Positions 10,638 through 21,030 of a stretch of DNA of 64,000 bases are shown here, piece after piece. This stretch comes from Batillaria attramentaria. Its lineage: Eukaryota; Mollusca; Gastropoda; Batillariidae. The notes beneath the pieces are model-generated. The model saw only the letters and a list, made by a program, of their open reading frames with translations, made no database searches and was not told the origin of the DNA. The stretch lies in the NCBI GenBank assembly GCA_018292915.2, contig JACVVK020000052.1, forward strand, positions 1,951,001 through 2,015,000, in the 5' to 3' direction. Numbering within the stretch: the first letter of the stretch is position 1; the number at the start of each line of letters is the position of its first letter. The position numbers and the translations under genes are program-made.

Positions 10638-10818
10638 TAAGTTGCAATGTCGACTGACGAATCGGAAGCATGGTTAAAGGGGGACTCCGGAAATGATGAT
10701 GTCTCTCAACCCGTGACCTTGGCGTATCTAAGTTGCAATGTCGACTGACGAATCGGAAGTATGATGAAGGGGAGACTCCGGAAATGATGTCCCTCAACCC
10801 CGTGACCTTCACGGCCTT
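10638..10818. repeat. 91-bp direct tandem duplication
   Basis: TAAGTTGCAATGTCGACTGA occurs at 10638 and 10729. After it, both units share GACGAATCGGAAG, GACTCCGGAAATGATG and CAACCC.GTGACCTT in order. Few differences separate the units, so the duplication is fairly young. Confidence 0.88.
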
Positions 10819-11045
10819 ATACTCATCAATATTGATAGCACTTTCAACAAAACCGTGGCAAAACACTCTGTGCAAACAACTTAAACTGGTGAATATTCGA
10901 AAATCTGCACTTTACTTCGTGGTTTATTAAAGTTGCGGGGGGTAACTCGAGTCCTCGGCTGATTATTCTACTCTTCAATCAGCTGGCGATTACTGATTCT
11001 GTTTTAGATCCCAGCATGAGTAAACAGTATTATCGTCAAAACAAC

Positions 11046-11148
11046 AACTGACAACAACGACGACGACGACAACAACAACAATAACAAACAACAACGACAA
11101 ACAAAAAACAAACACAAAAAACAAACAAACAAAACAAAACGCACGCAC
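11046..11148. repeat. (ACA/ACG)n-rich low-complexity block
   Basis: Runs of CAACAACGACGACGAC, then CAAACAAACAAAACA-type units. Confidence 0.8.
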
Positions 11149-11339
11149 CTTCTCCTTCTCGAGGGAATGCTCATCTAAGACGTAACTAGATTTTCTATTA
11201 TCAAGGCAAATAAAACCAGCACTGGAGTTGGTCAGTACATGTACTAATGAACTGCCCACAACCCTTCCAGTGAAACAGGAGAATGTTACTATTAAAAACC
11301 GTAATCTCTTATCTCAAAACGCCGAAAACAACAACAACA

Positions 11340-11400
11340 AAAGCCTAAGCGTCGTGGATTTGATAGGCGCTTATGCTCTTTTCCAGATGATAGGAGACTT
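11340..11400. repeat. Family G short hairpin element, copy 3
   Basis: AAGCCTAAGCGTCGTGGATT ... GATAGGCGCTTATGCTCTTT then CCAGATGATAGG. It is close to the copy at 40288, sharing GGATT.GATAGGCGCTTA.GCTCTTT. Confidence 0.6.
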
Positions 11401-14400
11401 CTGCGGTGAGAAAAAAAGATGCGGGAAAATATCGCACAGCTTCTCAACACCACTCAGAAAATTTATTTCTACGTAAGTTCACATTTCAAAAGCCAGTCAG
11501 TCGCTATCTTCTTCAAACAGAGGGCGGGGAAGGACAGAACCTTGGTTAACTCAATTTCCTCTCACGACACGGATAATGCGTGTTTATTATGTCACACGCA
11601 TTTTCAATAGCCCGCCCACTGGGAGACCGCATCAACCGAGACCGGTTCGCTGAAAAGGACGTTTAGAGCCCTGTCTTTTCTATCTGCACCCTGCCGTGCT
11701 CTGGAGAAGGGGGCGCTGCTATAACACCGCATGATGAGGTGAAGATATACATCATGGCGGCTTTGATCTCAGGGGTTTTGATTGGTGGATAAAGTGGTGG
11801 TCGGGGCAGGTATCGCGGATCAGATCAGCGGGTGGGGAAGGGGGAGGGGAGGAGTGAGACGGGGTATGGGGTGGAGAGGGAGTGGCTGGTGTGGGGGGGT
11901 GGGGGTGGTTCTAGCTCGGGTGTGTGTGTGTGTGTGTGTGTAAACTATGCATTTTGGCGAGAAGGGGGATGGGAGGACTGAGGAGGCGAACGATCAGACC
12001 AAACGACAAGCTCGCAGCTTCGCAGGCCTGCCATAAATCAGCGCGACTCAGCCTCCGGTTAATCCGGCCAGGCCTTTGAAGTCGGTCTTCCCTTCCTGTT
12101 CTCGCGCGTCGCTGTCAAGCTCTTCCAAGCCACCACGCGGATTTGTAGCCCATAAACAGAACAATGAGGGCATTTAAACAAGTCATAACTGGCCCTGCCC
12201 GACCCGTACGGGCCTTACCTGCCCCGCTGAGCTCCGCGTAGACCTCCAGGAGAGCAAGGCAGTAGGTGTCTGAAGGGAGCACCCAAGAGCCCGCGCGCAC
12301 CAACAGCGGAACTAATGCAGCAGACGCCAAGACGCAGCGGAGAGCGATTGAGAGTCCGGTGGCTGGGTCGGGGAAATGAACAGCTACACGTCCGCCCCCA
12401 CGCTGGGCCTTTCAGCTCGCTGACAGCTTTAGCGGGGGTAGGTTCCTCCGCTTATTGTTCCCGGTAATGTTCGTCTGCCAGTCGGTACAAAGCTCTTGAC
12501 AACGCCTTTTGCTTATTACATGCACAGTAAGGCAGCGAGAAAATGGGGGCTGCCGCCCAAGGGAGACGATTGAGAATGTAATCTGGGTTGTGTCCCCTCC
12601 GCGGGACGTGGAGGCGACGCGTACGGGACACGACCACGGGTGCCGTGGTCATCCAGGTAAAATGGCCCGTGAATTACTGTTGACGTCAACTGAGCGACAG
12701 CTGTCAAGGCAACGGGAATCCTGCCTGAGCGCTCCGGGTGACTCACTGAGAGCGGCCGGCTGTCGTGGGATCTTAACTACTCAGTACTGGCTGACTACGT
12801 TCACTTGTCTGTTTGGGACGCTGGTCGAGGCCTATGGTCCCTGTTGCCGAAGGACCTCCCAGCTGACGTCCCTTGTAAATATTTTTAACTCCTGTAACAC
12901 ATTTTTAAATATCTAAAGTGATCCTGAATTTTACCTGTTTTAAATAATAAGCAATAAATACTTTTTTCTGTATAGATAGGGACCGTTTTGGGACCAAAAA
13001 CTTTACCCATACTTATCATACTGCAACTGTGGCCCCTGCCCAGCCGGGTTAGGGGCGCTCGGCGCTCGCCCGGCACCACCTCCCCTCCCTTGCGATAAAA
13101 CGAAACTTAAAATTTTTTCAAAAATTATTTAAAGAAATCTTAAAACCTTTTGAAAATACTAAGTCCCCAATCACACCTAGTGGCAGGGACTATAAGCCTC
13201 AAGTTGACTGACTGACTGACTTCACTTGCCTGTAGCCTTCATGTACCACTGACAGTGTGTCTGGCCGCCTCTGCCTGCACGATGCCCTTCGCGATTGACG
13301 TTTTGGTTTGAATGCCACGCAGTACTGCAGTGATAGGCAGTTGCGGTGATCCATTTACAAGACGATACTGTACAATCAAGACCGAGAGGACACATAGTGC
13401 ATAGGCGCTTTATTGATCTACATTATTTTGATATGGGGACCGGCGCCGGTCCAGATTTGAAAAGCGGTTGCAGGGATTTATGTTGAAAGGCAATGATCCA
13501 GCAACCAAATCAAGTTAGCATGCAACACTAGAGACATACTCATTTATAGACATACAAAATCAGACATAATTTGAAAGAAGCATATAAAGTTGTATGTCTT
13601 TGGCGACGCGCAGCTGGTTTTGAATAGGTATCATCGTACTTTCCGATGACGTCTGGTGACAATTTTGGATGTTACCGAGGTACCGAGTACAAGTGAACTG
13701 TTCGAAAGTTGGGACACCCCGAGCAGTCCTTCCAAGCCTATACACATTCCCACCTTTTCTTCAAAGATTTCTGTCGATCTTGCAAACCAAAGCGAAAGGG
13801 ATGCAACCGGAGAGAAGACCCCAAGCAAAACCTGCGAGTGATTGTTCCTGACAAGCGTCGTCCCGCGGCCAGACCAGCTCCCCTCGCCCTGTCACACTCA
13901 GTCCCAGTCCCGCGCACCACCGTCAGCACAAGACCTCGCCTTGCCGAACCCCGGGGGCCGCAGCTCATTACCCCCTACACACACGTTTTGATGTATGATT
14001 ATGGGACGGCACCTAGTGTTGGCGGGCAAATTCCGCCCCGAATTCGCCATATTGGGGACGCTAATAGCACAGGAGCGGGCCGGCCAGGCGTGAGAAGGGC
14101 GACAATTAGCGAATTTGCCCCACGTCTCTTACGGGCCTTTGCCACCTCGGCCTGGACGTAATGAAATCTCGCACACACGTCGCCGTGCGCGACCGGGGCC
14201 CTTAGTTTTGTGGCCGTAATAATGGCTGTCCAAATTTCATTCCGCGGTTTCATCGGGCTGATGGGTTTTGGCAGCCGGTGTAAGTGATTAAGATTGCTTC
14301 TGGCACATGCGAAAGGAGCGAGCGGGACGTCGACGCGGAAGAAAAAAAATTACCGCAAGTGCTGCCATCAACATTAGTGATCCAATGATGAAAGCGCCCC

Positions 14401-14743
14401 CCACCCCCCTTTTTTATTGTTTTTTTTTTTTAAAGACCGCCAAGCTTCCCAAGCTAACCGCAAGGTTTGGAAACGATTGTAACGACGTTGTGGAGGGGGG
14501 CAAGGGGACGTGGGTATCTTGGAGGGATGTGAGGGTGGAGTAAGCTGGGGTGAAATGGGGAATGAGGGTAGGAGGACAGAGTTGGTGGAGGAGGGAGGGG
14601 ATGTCTTCGATTTATGTTAATGAAGGTCGAGCGGTGATGAGGTCTTCCTGTCTTTTGTACGCTAAGGACAGGGTCCAGGATATTGGGATTTCCCGAACAG
14701 AAGTAAATTTGCCGTGACGACCACCAAACCCGAACACCGTTAA
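11401..14743. other. Gene-free stretch with low-repeat, GC-rich islands
   Basis: No gene supported. Islands near 11980-12450 and 13850-14300 are repeat-poor and hold words such as TTAATCCGG (12058), GCTAATAGC, ACAATTAGCG and GTAATAATGG. These look more like regulatory DNA than decayed repeats. A 14-base perfect palindrome GACCGGCGCCGGTC lies near 13438. No conservation data are available. Confidence 0.35.
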
Positions 14744-14764
14744 ATGTGCGTGCGTGCGTGCGTG

Positions 14765-14823
<59 letters not shown>
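14744..14823. repeat. (GCGT)n then (GT)n microsatellite
   Basis: A few GCGT units run into about 30 GT units. Confidence 0.95.
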
Positions 14824-14825
<2 letters not shown>

Positions 14826-15054
14826 AGATGATATCAGAAGTACACGGGCGTGCTGATATCGATGGCACCCTTTAAGTCTCATCAGATGTCAAGCCGCTGC
14901 CTCTCATAAAATGATATATGCAGAGTAATTTTTGATCGTGGCAGCCCGGCGACACGCACCATTAAGCGTCACATCGACCAGAGCACAGTTCAGCGAAGCG
15001 TGAAGTGCTCCTCAAAGTGAAGCTGCTGCACGTCACACCTCGCAACAGCTGTCG

Positions 15055-15057
<3 letters not shown>

Positions 15058-15090
<33 letters not shown>
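15058..15090. repeat. (CA)n microsatellite
   Basis: About 15 CA units. Confidence 0.9.
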
Positions 15091-15092
<2 letters not shown>

Positions 15093-15452
15093 ATCGGGCA
15101 CAGCCTCGCTTGATCAAGGGGTAGACATTGTCTGCAAAAACAGCCCAAGGATGGATATTAAAACAGCTAACAACGAACCGACCTCCAGTTTATTTGGAAG
15201 TTGATGCAGTCAGTGGATACGCAAAGACTTGAAAGAGCAAGCGCTTTAGTGATGAAACGTTTTTTGTGGAGAGCACAAAGGTTTGCTGTGAAAAAAGGCA
15301 GCGGCAGCTGTACACACCTTTCTTCGAGTAAACAATATGGTCGTTCAATTTGTGGCTGCTTGAAGACATCGAGCTGATGCCACGCTGAGCAGTGTAGGCG
15401 GACCAGACAAGGCAGGCAAGCACTAGGCGTCACGCAATAAACAAGTGAACCA

Positions 15453-15483
15453 CCAAAGACCGTAGATTATCTACAGTCTTTGG
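15453..15483. repeat. 31-base near-perfect palindrome
   Basis: Left arm CCAAAGACCGTAGAT and right arm ATCTACAGTCTTTGG flank a single central T; 14 of 15 pairs match. It lies in unique sequence. Confidence 0.75.
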
Positions 15484-15551
15484 AACAACGCAAGCAAGGA
15501 AGCAAGACGCCAAGCAGGAGATGTAGCAAAACGGCATCAACTTAAATTTAA

Positions 15552-15602
15552 CTCAGTTCCTACCAAGTAAGTTTGGGGTTGTACACGAGTGGCCTCGCGT
15601 AC
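15552..15602 (+). repeat. Family E dispersed repeat, fragment E1
   Basis: TTAACTCAGTTCCTACCAAG, then TAAGTTTGGGGTTGT and GAGTGGCCTC. It matches the first 50 bases of the copies at 20204 and 55319 and then diverges. Confidence 0.75.
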
Positions 15603-15800
15603 AGCTTCTAGAACTAAAGTACCCTATAAACCACCGCGTTTCTCACAAAGGATTCAAGCACACTGCACTCTAGCAGCTGTTCGACTACAAGCAAGGACTC
15701 TGCTGTATCCTTCATTTAACTAGGATCGTTTTCGCGCCGAGCAGATATTACCCGCTTACACTACAGGTGCACTACCCCTTGCACAGTTCATGTCATTTTT

Positions 15801-16290
15801 TTTTTCTGCTGCCCCAACTCTTTGCCGGCTCCAGTGGTGTTCCTCCCAGGTCATGGGTGGAACCCACGGAGGACACGGAAGCTGGGACAATTTTTTATTA
15901 TGCATGATGATGGAGATGAGGATGATAGTAAGATGATGCTATGGAGGTCCATGTGGTTTGGGACTGCCGGACAGGGCCGCATTTCACGCTTCCTGTCATA
16001 AATATCCCGGCATTAACCAGGCCCGGGAACTACGGCACCTGCGGTGCCGGCCGTGTAATCATCCACATCATAAGACGTGTCATACCAAGGGAAGCACCCC
16101 CAAAGTCGCACCCGTGAAGTGGGTGAAGCTCGGCTGTGTGGCAACAGCCTCCCCATTGGGCCCATAGCACACCCGCTCTGGGTAGGAGCCGACCTAGGTA
16201 GGAAAAATCCCGCTTGCCTCGGCTGGGATTCGAACCCGGGTCTCCCGGTCCATGATCCGAAGTGCTAACCACTACACTACGGGGGCCGGT
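15801..16290 (-). mobile_element. SINE family B, copy B1 (full length, tRNA-headed)
   Basis: On the minus strand it starts with a tRNA-like head: GTAGTGTAGTGGTTAGCAC as A box region and GGGTTCGAATCCC as B box. About 400 bases of body follow (GTAGGAGCCGACCTAGG-type segments, GGCACCTGCGGTGCCG, ATAATAAAAA..TTG), then a GGGGCAGCAG-A(n) tail. Perfect 14-bp target-site duplication TTCATGTCATTTTT at 15787-15800 and 16291-16304. The head, with GGGAGACC before the B box, resembles tRNA-Asp/Glu types. Confidence 0.9.
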
Positions 16291-16333
16291 TTCATGTCAT
16301 TTTTAGTATGCAACATGCACGCCACCCCAAGTA

Positions 16334-16498
16334 GGGGGTGGGTGTTTGGGGGTTTAACGTCCTTTTCCACCACATACGGGTGATGATATTAAAGACGGGG
16401 CAACGATGAGAAAGCCAGCACAGCTATTTGCCCTCAGCCGGGATACGAACTCACGACCCGAGCGTTAGAAGTCCAACGCTCTACCATTCACCCCCAGT
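16334..16498 (-). mobile_element. SINE family A, copy A3
   Basis: Minus-strand copy with the 3' end (reverse of GGACGTTAAACCCCCAAAC) at the left and the B box and anticodon-like segment at the right. The extreme 5' head is diverged. It lies about 30 bases beyond SINE B1. No clear duplication. Confidence 0.85.
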
Positions 16499-17952
16499 AG
16501 ACATGCGGCTGTGTACACATGGATACAAAAGAGGCGGCCGGGAACCGCAGAAGAAGGTGACTATAATCGATTCTTTTACAAAGTGGCCAGATTCGGAGGA
16601 GAAAATCTGCCATGTAAATTCTTCACAAGATGCATAAAATATATTTTCGCTGAACTGGCCATCAGTTTCTTGATCCCAAAAAGGACTCGAGAGAGTTACA
16701 ACAGCCTTGATGAATCTGCTGGAAGCGTTAAAACCGAGAAGGACGCTCTCAAGGCCCAAAGAACCATACCAAGCTCGCTCCCGGCCGACTGAACCAGCGA
16801 GCATGACTGTGCTCTCTGACTGAACTGTGTGCATTACCCATGCGCCATCGTTGTTGTCAGCAAACATAAAAGCGTAAAAACACAGGAACTGACGGCAACG
16901 CACGGGAGCGGCAGCCACCAGCCGCAGCAGCGCTCTATATGATTGATGACAGAATTCACACAGCGATACATGCAACACCAAAAGAGCAATAGAAGATAAG
17001 ATTGCCGCAGTAGCTTGCATTACCAACTCCGGCGCAGCAGCTGTCGCGGGCCGTTATGAAAAGAGGTGGCCAACCGTCGTATACAGTGGACGCTTTGATT
17101 AATGCACTGGGTCATTCGTTATGCGGCTGCCGATTATCAGCACTGCATAATTCATGCTAATGGGCTCGTGTATTCATCTTATCAGGCCAGCTGTCAACTT
17201 CATGATGGCGGTACGTAATATAATTTCACATGAAAGACACCCAGAGACGGTTAAAACGTGAAAAACGGCCTTTGTAGCCATTCACAAAGGTGGTTTTTAT
17301 CAGGATAATGTTTTTGCACCAAGACGCGTTAACTGCTCTTAATGTCTGCCCAGATAGACGGCTGTCAGTGTAGGTCTTCGGATAATATTAAATTTTATGA
17401 TCACCAAAGCGGCTCCCCCCCCCCCCCTTTTTTTTTTTTTTTTTTTTTGCCTACGCTGAGTCACTGTCTTCAGTGGTGATAGGAATTACGCGTGAAATTT
17501 GACCAGGGTGATCCCTGTGGTTGTAAGGGTTTGTTGTTATTGTTGTTGTTGTTGATTTTTGTTTTGTTTTGATTTTTTACTCACGACTGAAGAGCGTAGT
17601 ATGGGAAAAGTGCCCATCCCTACTTGAAATGAAAGAACGTTTATTAGACTGTAAAGGACCGCCAAAGATCAAACAATACTAAGAGGTTCAAAACACGCTT
17701 ACAGCATAACAGACAAGACACATTTATTCCTCCACTGAGGATTTCGGGTAAGGATCCTTCACAAGTGGACAATTAAAGTTTCTATGTTCTTTATGAGCCC
17801 TGAGGCGAAAAAACTGCCGCTCACAACGCTCAAAAGGCTGTCTGCCAATTGGATAGATGTTTCTTTTGGCCACTCTGACCGTTTTCGTGACTCTACGGCC
17901 TCTAATAGTAGAGAAATAGGACTGTCTTCGGCCTAAACGCCTGTACTACGCG
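16499..17952. other. Gene-free stretch with one regulatory candidate
   Basis: Unique sequence, a C-run/T-run at 17416-17448, (GTT)n at 17531-17553 and the candidate module at 17086-17240. No gene seen. Confidence 0.45.
17086..17240. promoter_or_regulatory. Candidate enhancer-like module
   Basis: A repeat-free 155-base block with a perfect POU octamer ATGCTAAT (17154-17161), two GATA-type words (GATTATCAG 17132-17140; CTTATCAGG 17178-17186), TTGATTAAT near 17096 and TAATTCAT. The density of such words is suggestive only; function is inferred. Confidence 0.3.
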
Positions 17953-18138
17953 GGGAGCCGGGGCGGTCGAATGGTAGAGCGTTGGACTTCTAATGCTCGG
18001 GTCGTGAGTTCGATCCCGGCTGGGGCCAAATATTTGTGCTGTTTTTTGTTGTTTTTTTCATCGTTGCCCCGTCAGTCTTTGATATCACCCTATGTGGTGG
18101 AAAAGGACGTTAAACCCCCAAACACCCACCCACCCACC
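17953..18138 (+). mobile_element. SINE family A, copy A4
   Basis: Full-length copy with both box-like segments and the CACCCACCC tail. Perfect target-site duplication CTGTACTACGCG at 17941-17952 and 18139-18150 (13 bases with the preceding C). It carries a short T-rich insertion (TTTTTTGTTGTTTTTTTC) in the body. Confidence 0.93.
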
Positions 18139-18391
18139 CTGTACTACGCGCCGATCGACAATGTCTCTAATCAAAGCCACCAATCAGCGCTGTCTAGCTG
18201 GTGTTCAGGCGGCAACCAAAATACGTAACGTCTGGCTGCTCAGTACGCGTTATGCTTCTACGTACGTAGAACAACATGTATTCTCCAGCCAGAGTCACCA
18301 CAATGGTCTCAGATGCTATACCGAATCCCGAACGACTGATTCTGATGCACGGGATTAAGCGCATTCGATGAAACGTTTTGTTGTATGTCGG

Positions 18392-18565
18392 GTGGGTGGG
18401 GTGGGGGTTTGGGGGTTTAACGTCATTTTCCACCACATACGAGTGATATCAAAGACGGGGCAACGATGAAAAAGCCAGCACAAATATATGGCTCCAGCCG
18501 GGATACGAACTCGAGACCCGAGAACTGGAAGTCCAACGCTCTACCATTCGGCCACCCCGGCTCCC
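18392..18565 (-). mobile_element. SINE family A, copy A5
   Basis: Full-length minus-strand copy ending in GGCCACCCCGGCTCCC. Perfect 13-bp target-site duplication TGTTGTATGTCGG at 18379-18391 and 18566-18578. It is inverted relative to A4, 253 bases away. Confidence 0.93.
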
Positions 18566-18651
18566 TGTTGTATGTCGGAAAAACGTATTGAGGTTTTAAT
18601 AAACACATGCAAGGACGGGCCTACACTTGTCCAGAAGGAGACTTGATCCAT

Positions 18652-19275
18652 AGCACCTCAGTCAGACTTCCAACATCTCACACATTTGTCTTGTCTTTTG
18701 TCTCTTCCCCCAGACTGAAACAAGTGAGCTAAACTTTTATATAAGAGGGACATTAGCTGAACTTTCCTTTAACCAAAAGATGACTTCCTCTAACTACTAC
18801 TCCTAACTAACTACTCTTCCTCTACCAATTAACTCAGTCAGGCCCTCGGACGTTAAACCCCCAAACACCCAACACCCTCAGTCAGGCCCTCAAAGAGCGC
18901 ACCCCTCTTCTGACTTGTCTTTTTGTCTCTCCCTGAATCTCCATACTGGCTGAAACAAGCGAACTAAAATCTAAATGTAAAAAGGGACATCAGTAGAACT
19001 TTACTGTAACCATAGGGAAAACGAGTTCCTCCACTACCTCAGTCAAGGCTTGAAACAGACCCACCAACTCAGTTAACTCAGTCAGGTCCTCAAAGAGCGC
19101 ACGCCTTTTCTGTCTTGTCTTTTTGTCTCTCCCTGAATCTCCATACTGACTGAAACAAGCGAGCTAAAATTTAAAATGATAAAAGCGACATTAGTAGAAC
19201 TTTACTGTAACCAAAAGGGAAAACGACTTCCTTCACTACCTCAGTCAAGGCTTCAAACAGACCCACGCCTCTTGT
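18652..19275. repeat. Three-unit tandem repeat, units about 175-200 bp
   Basis: Units start near 18657, 18877 and 19077 with CTCAGTCAG. Each runs through CTTGTCTTTTTGTCTCT, a CTGAAACAAG.GA.CTAAA segment, GGGACAT.AG..GAACTTT and CCTC. Units 2 and 3 are closest (offset 200). Unit 1 is more diverged and is separated from unit 2 by a 29-base insertion. Confidence 0.85.
18848..18876 (+). mobile_element. 29-base SINE-A tail-only insertion
   Basis: The inserted 29 bases begin GGACGTTAAACCCCCAAACA and contain nothing but the family A 3' end. It is flanked by a perfect 15-bp direct repeat CTCAGTCAGGCCCTC (18833-18847 and 18877-18891). The tandem unit at 19077 carries the uninterrupted site (CTCAGTCAGGTCCTCAAAGA), an internal empty-site control. 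Confidence 0.9.
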
Positions 19276-20091
19276 CTTATCCTTCGCCTCTCCGTCCTTC
19301 GGTATCCGCGTAGACTGGAACCTGATCAGTATTCTACGTGTCTGCAACTTCGCGCTTAGACTGTCAGGAGGGGCAGCACCGCTGTCTCTCCCCACGGTGC
19401 CCTGTCAAAGCTGAGACAATAATTAAGAGTTTTATAAATTTCCCCAGTGTCACAAATCGGATTTCGGGGGCCAGCACGCAGACAGGCCCAGTCTCCGCAG
19501 CCTTATTTACTGCCGATTATCGATGCCACACACTGCCTTGAGTCTGTCCCAAATCAGCAGGCTCTGACACCAGGGGGGATAGCTTACAAGGGGGAGAGCT
19601 GGCCCTTAAGTGTCATATACCCAGCACATTTCCATATCAAGTGAGTGACTCAATCTTGTTTCTTTTCGCGGGCGCCAAAAAGTGAAAGGGACGATTATTC
19701 TAATTTATACTCTCGTTTCCATGGCGCGGGCCAAGAAAGGGCGGCCAGCTGGTTAGTGTTACCCATCGGAGCGAATTTGTTGTCTTTTTATGGGTCAGAC
19801 GACACTTTTGTTGGTCCCTCGGTTCGGCTCATCTGCCGGGTTGTAATGTTTAACAATGATGCCGACAATTGTGTTCCTTGTAAAGACTCCCCTGTAAATG
19901 TCAGAAAACGGGACGTCCACATCCATTTTTTTGCGCTAACGATGTAGCATTAGGTCCGGACTAGAATATTCTGTGGAGGATTGTTTACTGCCTTTGAATG
20001 TGGTCCTAGACTGGGAAGCAACGAATCTGTGCAACCGAAGAAAGTTCACTGGGAGTTTAGTTTCACGGATTTGGTTTAATGAAAGTATGCA

Positions 20092-20092
<1 letters not shown>
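19276..20092. other. Gene-free island with clustered transcription-factor words
   Basis: Repeat-poor. TAATTA at 19420-19425, two NK2-type words (TTAAGTG 19606-19612; TCAAGTG 19637-19643) and an AP-1 word TGACTCA at 19646-19652 all fall within about 230 bases. Candidate regulatory DNA; no coding region seen. Confidence 0.3.

Positions 20093-20151
<59 letters not shown>
20093..20151. repeat. (GT)n microsatellite
   Basis: About 28 GT units, followed by a purine-rich run. Confidence 0.95.
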
Positions 20152-20203
20152 GGAGGGAAAGAGGGAGAGGGGGGGGGTGTTCAAAAGGAGATCGTAGTAG
20201 TTC

Positions 20204-20475
20204 AGTTAACTCAATTCCTACCAAGTAAGTTTGGGGTTGTGCACCCGTGGCCTCACTAAAAACATCACAATTACGGTATTTATGCGTGGATTTAAATTTG
20301 GCCTAGTGGGTGTGTTGCACTTTGATTATAGTCATGTTTGCTGCAATAAAAAGCCGTTCGGGGGCCGTTAGTCTTGCCTGATTTTCGCATACTGTGCTGA
20401 GAAAAACTTGAAAAACGAAAAGATTCAACTGAAAACGTGGAACACTGGCGTGCGGCACGAAATGTGTTAAGCAGA
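20204..20475 (+). repeat. Family E dispersed repeat, copy E2
   Basis: About 270 bases aligning with 55319-55574. Shared words in order: TAAGTTTGGGGTTGTGCACC, GTGGCCTCACTAAAAA, GTGTTGCACTTTGATTATA, TTGCCTGATTTTCGCATAC and ACGAAATGTGTTA. No tRNA-like boxes or long ORF, so the class is unknown. Confidence 0.8.
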
Positions 20476-20727
20476 GCACTGTCCTCCCTGTTGAACTGAA
20501 TTGGAGACAGCTGAATAACCACATGCAACACTCGTTTCAGGGCAGATTTTGCTTGGCTCTCATCCCCCCTCACGCTGATACTAGTGATAGCATATGTTTG
20601 TCGGCGATTCACTGAATGCATCTCACCTGACAGTGAACTCAAACAGCAAAGACGCCACCACAACCACGTCATCAGTCTCTGCTCAGGACAGTCATTCATT
20701 CATTCAAGGCTCTACGTGCCCTCTGGC
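20476..20727. other. Short gene-free spacer
   Basis: Unique sequence between E2 and SINE C1; it ends with the left copy of the C1 target-site duplication. Confidence 0.5.
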
Positions 20728-21030
20728 TGCGCTTAGTATTTATCTTTGGTTTACTTAGTTGTAATTGTTATTTGTTTTCTACGTTTTTTGTAATCGGGAG
20801 TTCGATAAATTAGCATGAAGTCAGTGCAGCGTCTCCTGCATGTCCTAGGTTTATACTGCCCCGTAGATCAGTTTGCATCAGTTGCCCAACGTTACACTTT
20901 TTGGGTTTTTGTTGTTGTTGTTGTTGTTGTTGTTGTTTTCCACGTAGTGCAGACACACTTAGCCGCGAATTAGTCTTTGTGGCTTGCGCGCCGTTAAGCC
21001 TCAAAAACTCACTCACTCACTCACTCACTC
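20728..21030 (+). mobile_element. SINE-like family C, copy C1
   Basis: About 300 bases. Shared words are TAATTGTTATTTGTTTTCTA, CATGTCCTAGGTTTATACTG, CACGTAGTGCAGACACACTT and AGCCGCGAATTAGTCTTT; the end is GCGCGCCGTTAAGCCTC plus an (ACTC)n tail. Flanked by a 14-bp duplication with one mismatch, ACGTGCCCyCTGGC at 20714-20727 and 21031-21044. Contains an internal (GTT)n run at 20908-20936. Confidence 0.88.

Noticed and set aside
10432..10875. 147-residue minus-strand frame
   Set aside because: It runs through a 91-bp tandem duplication and shows no domain.
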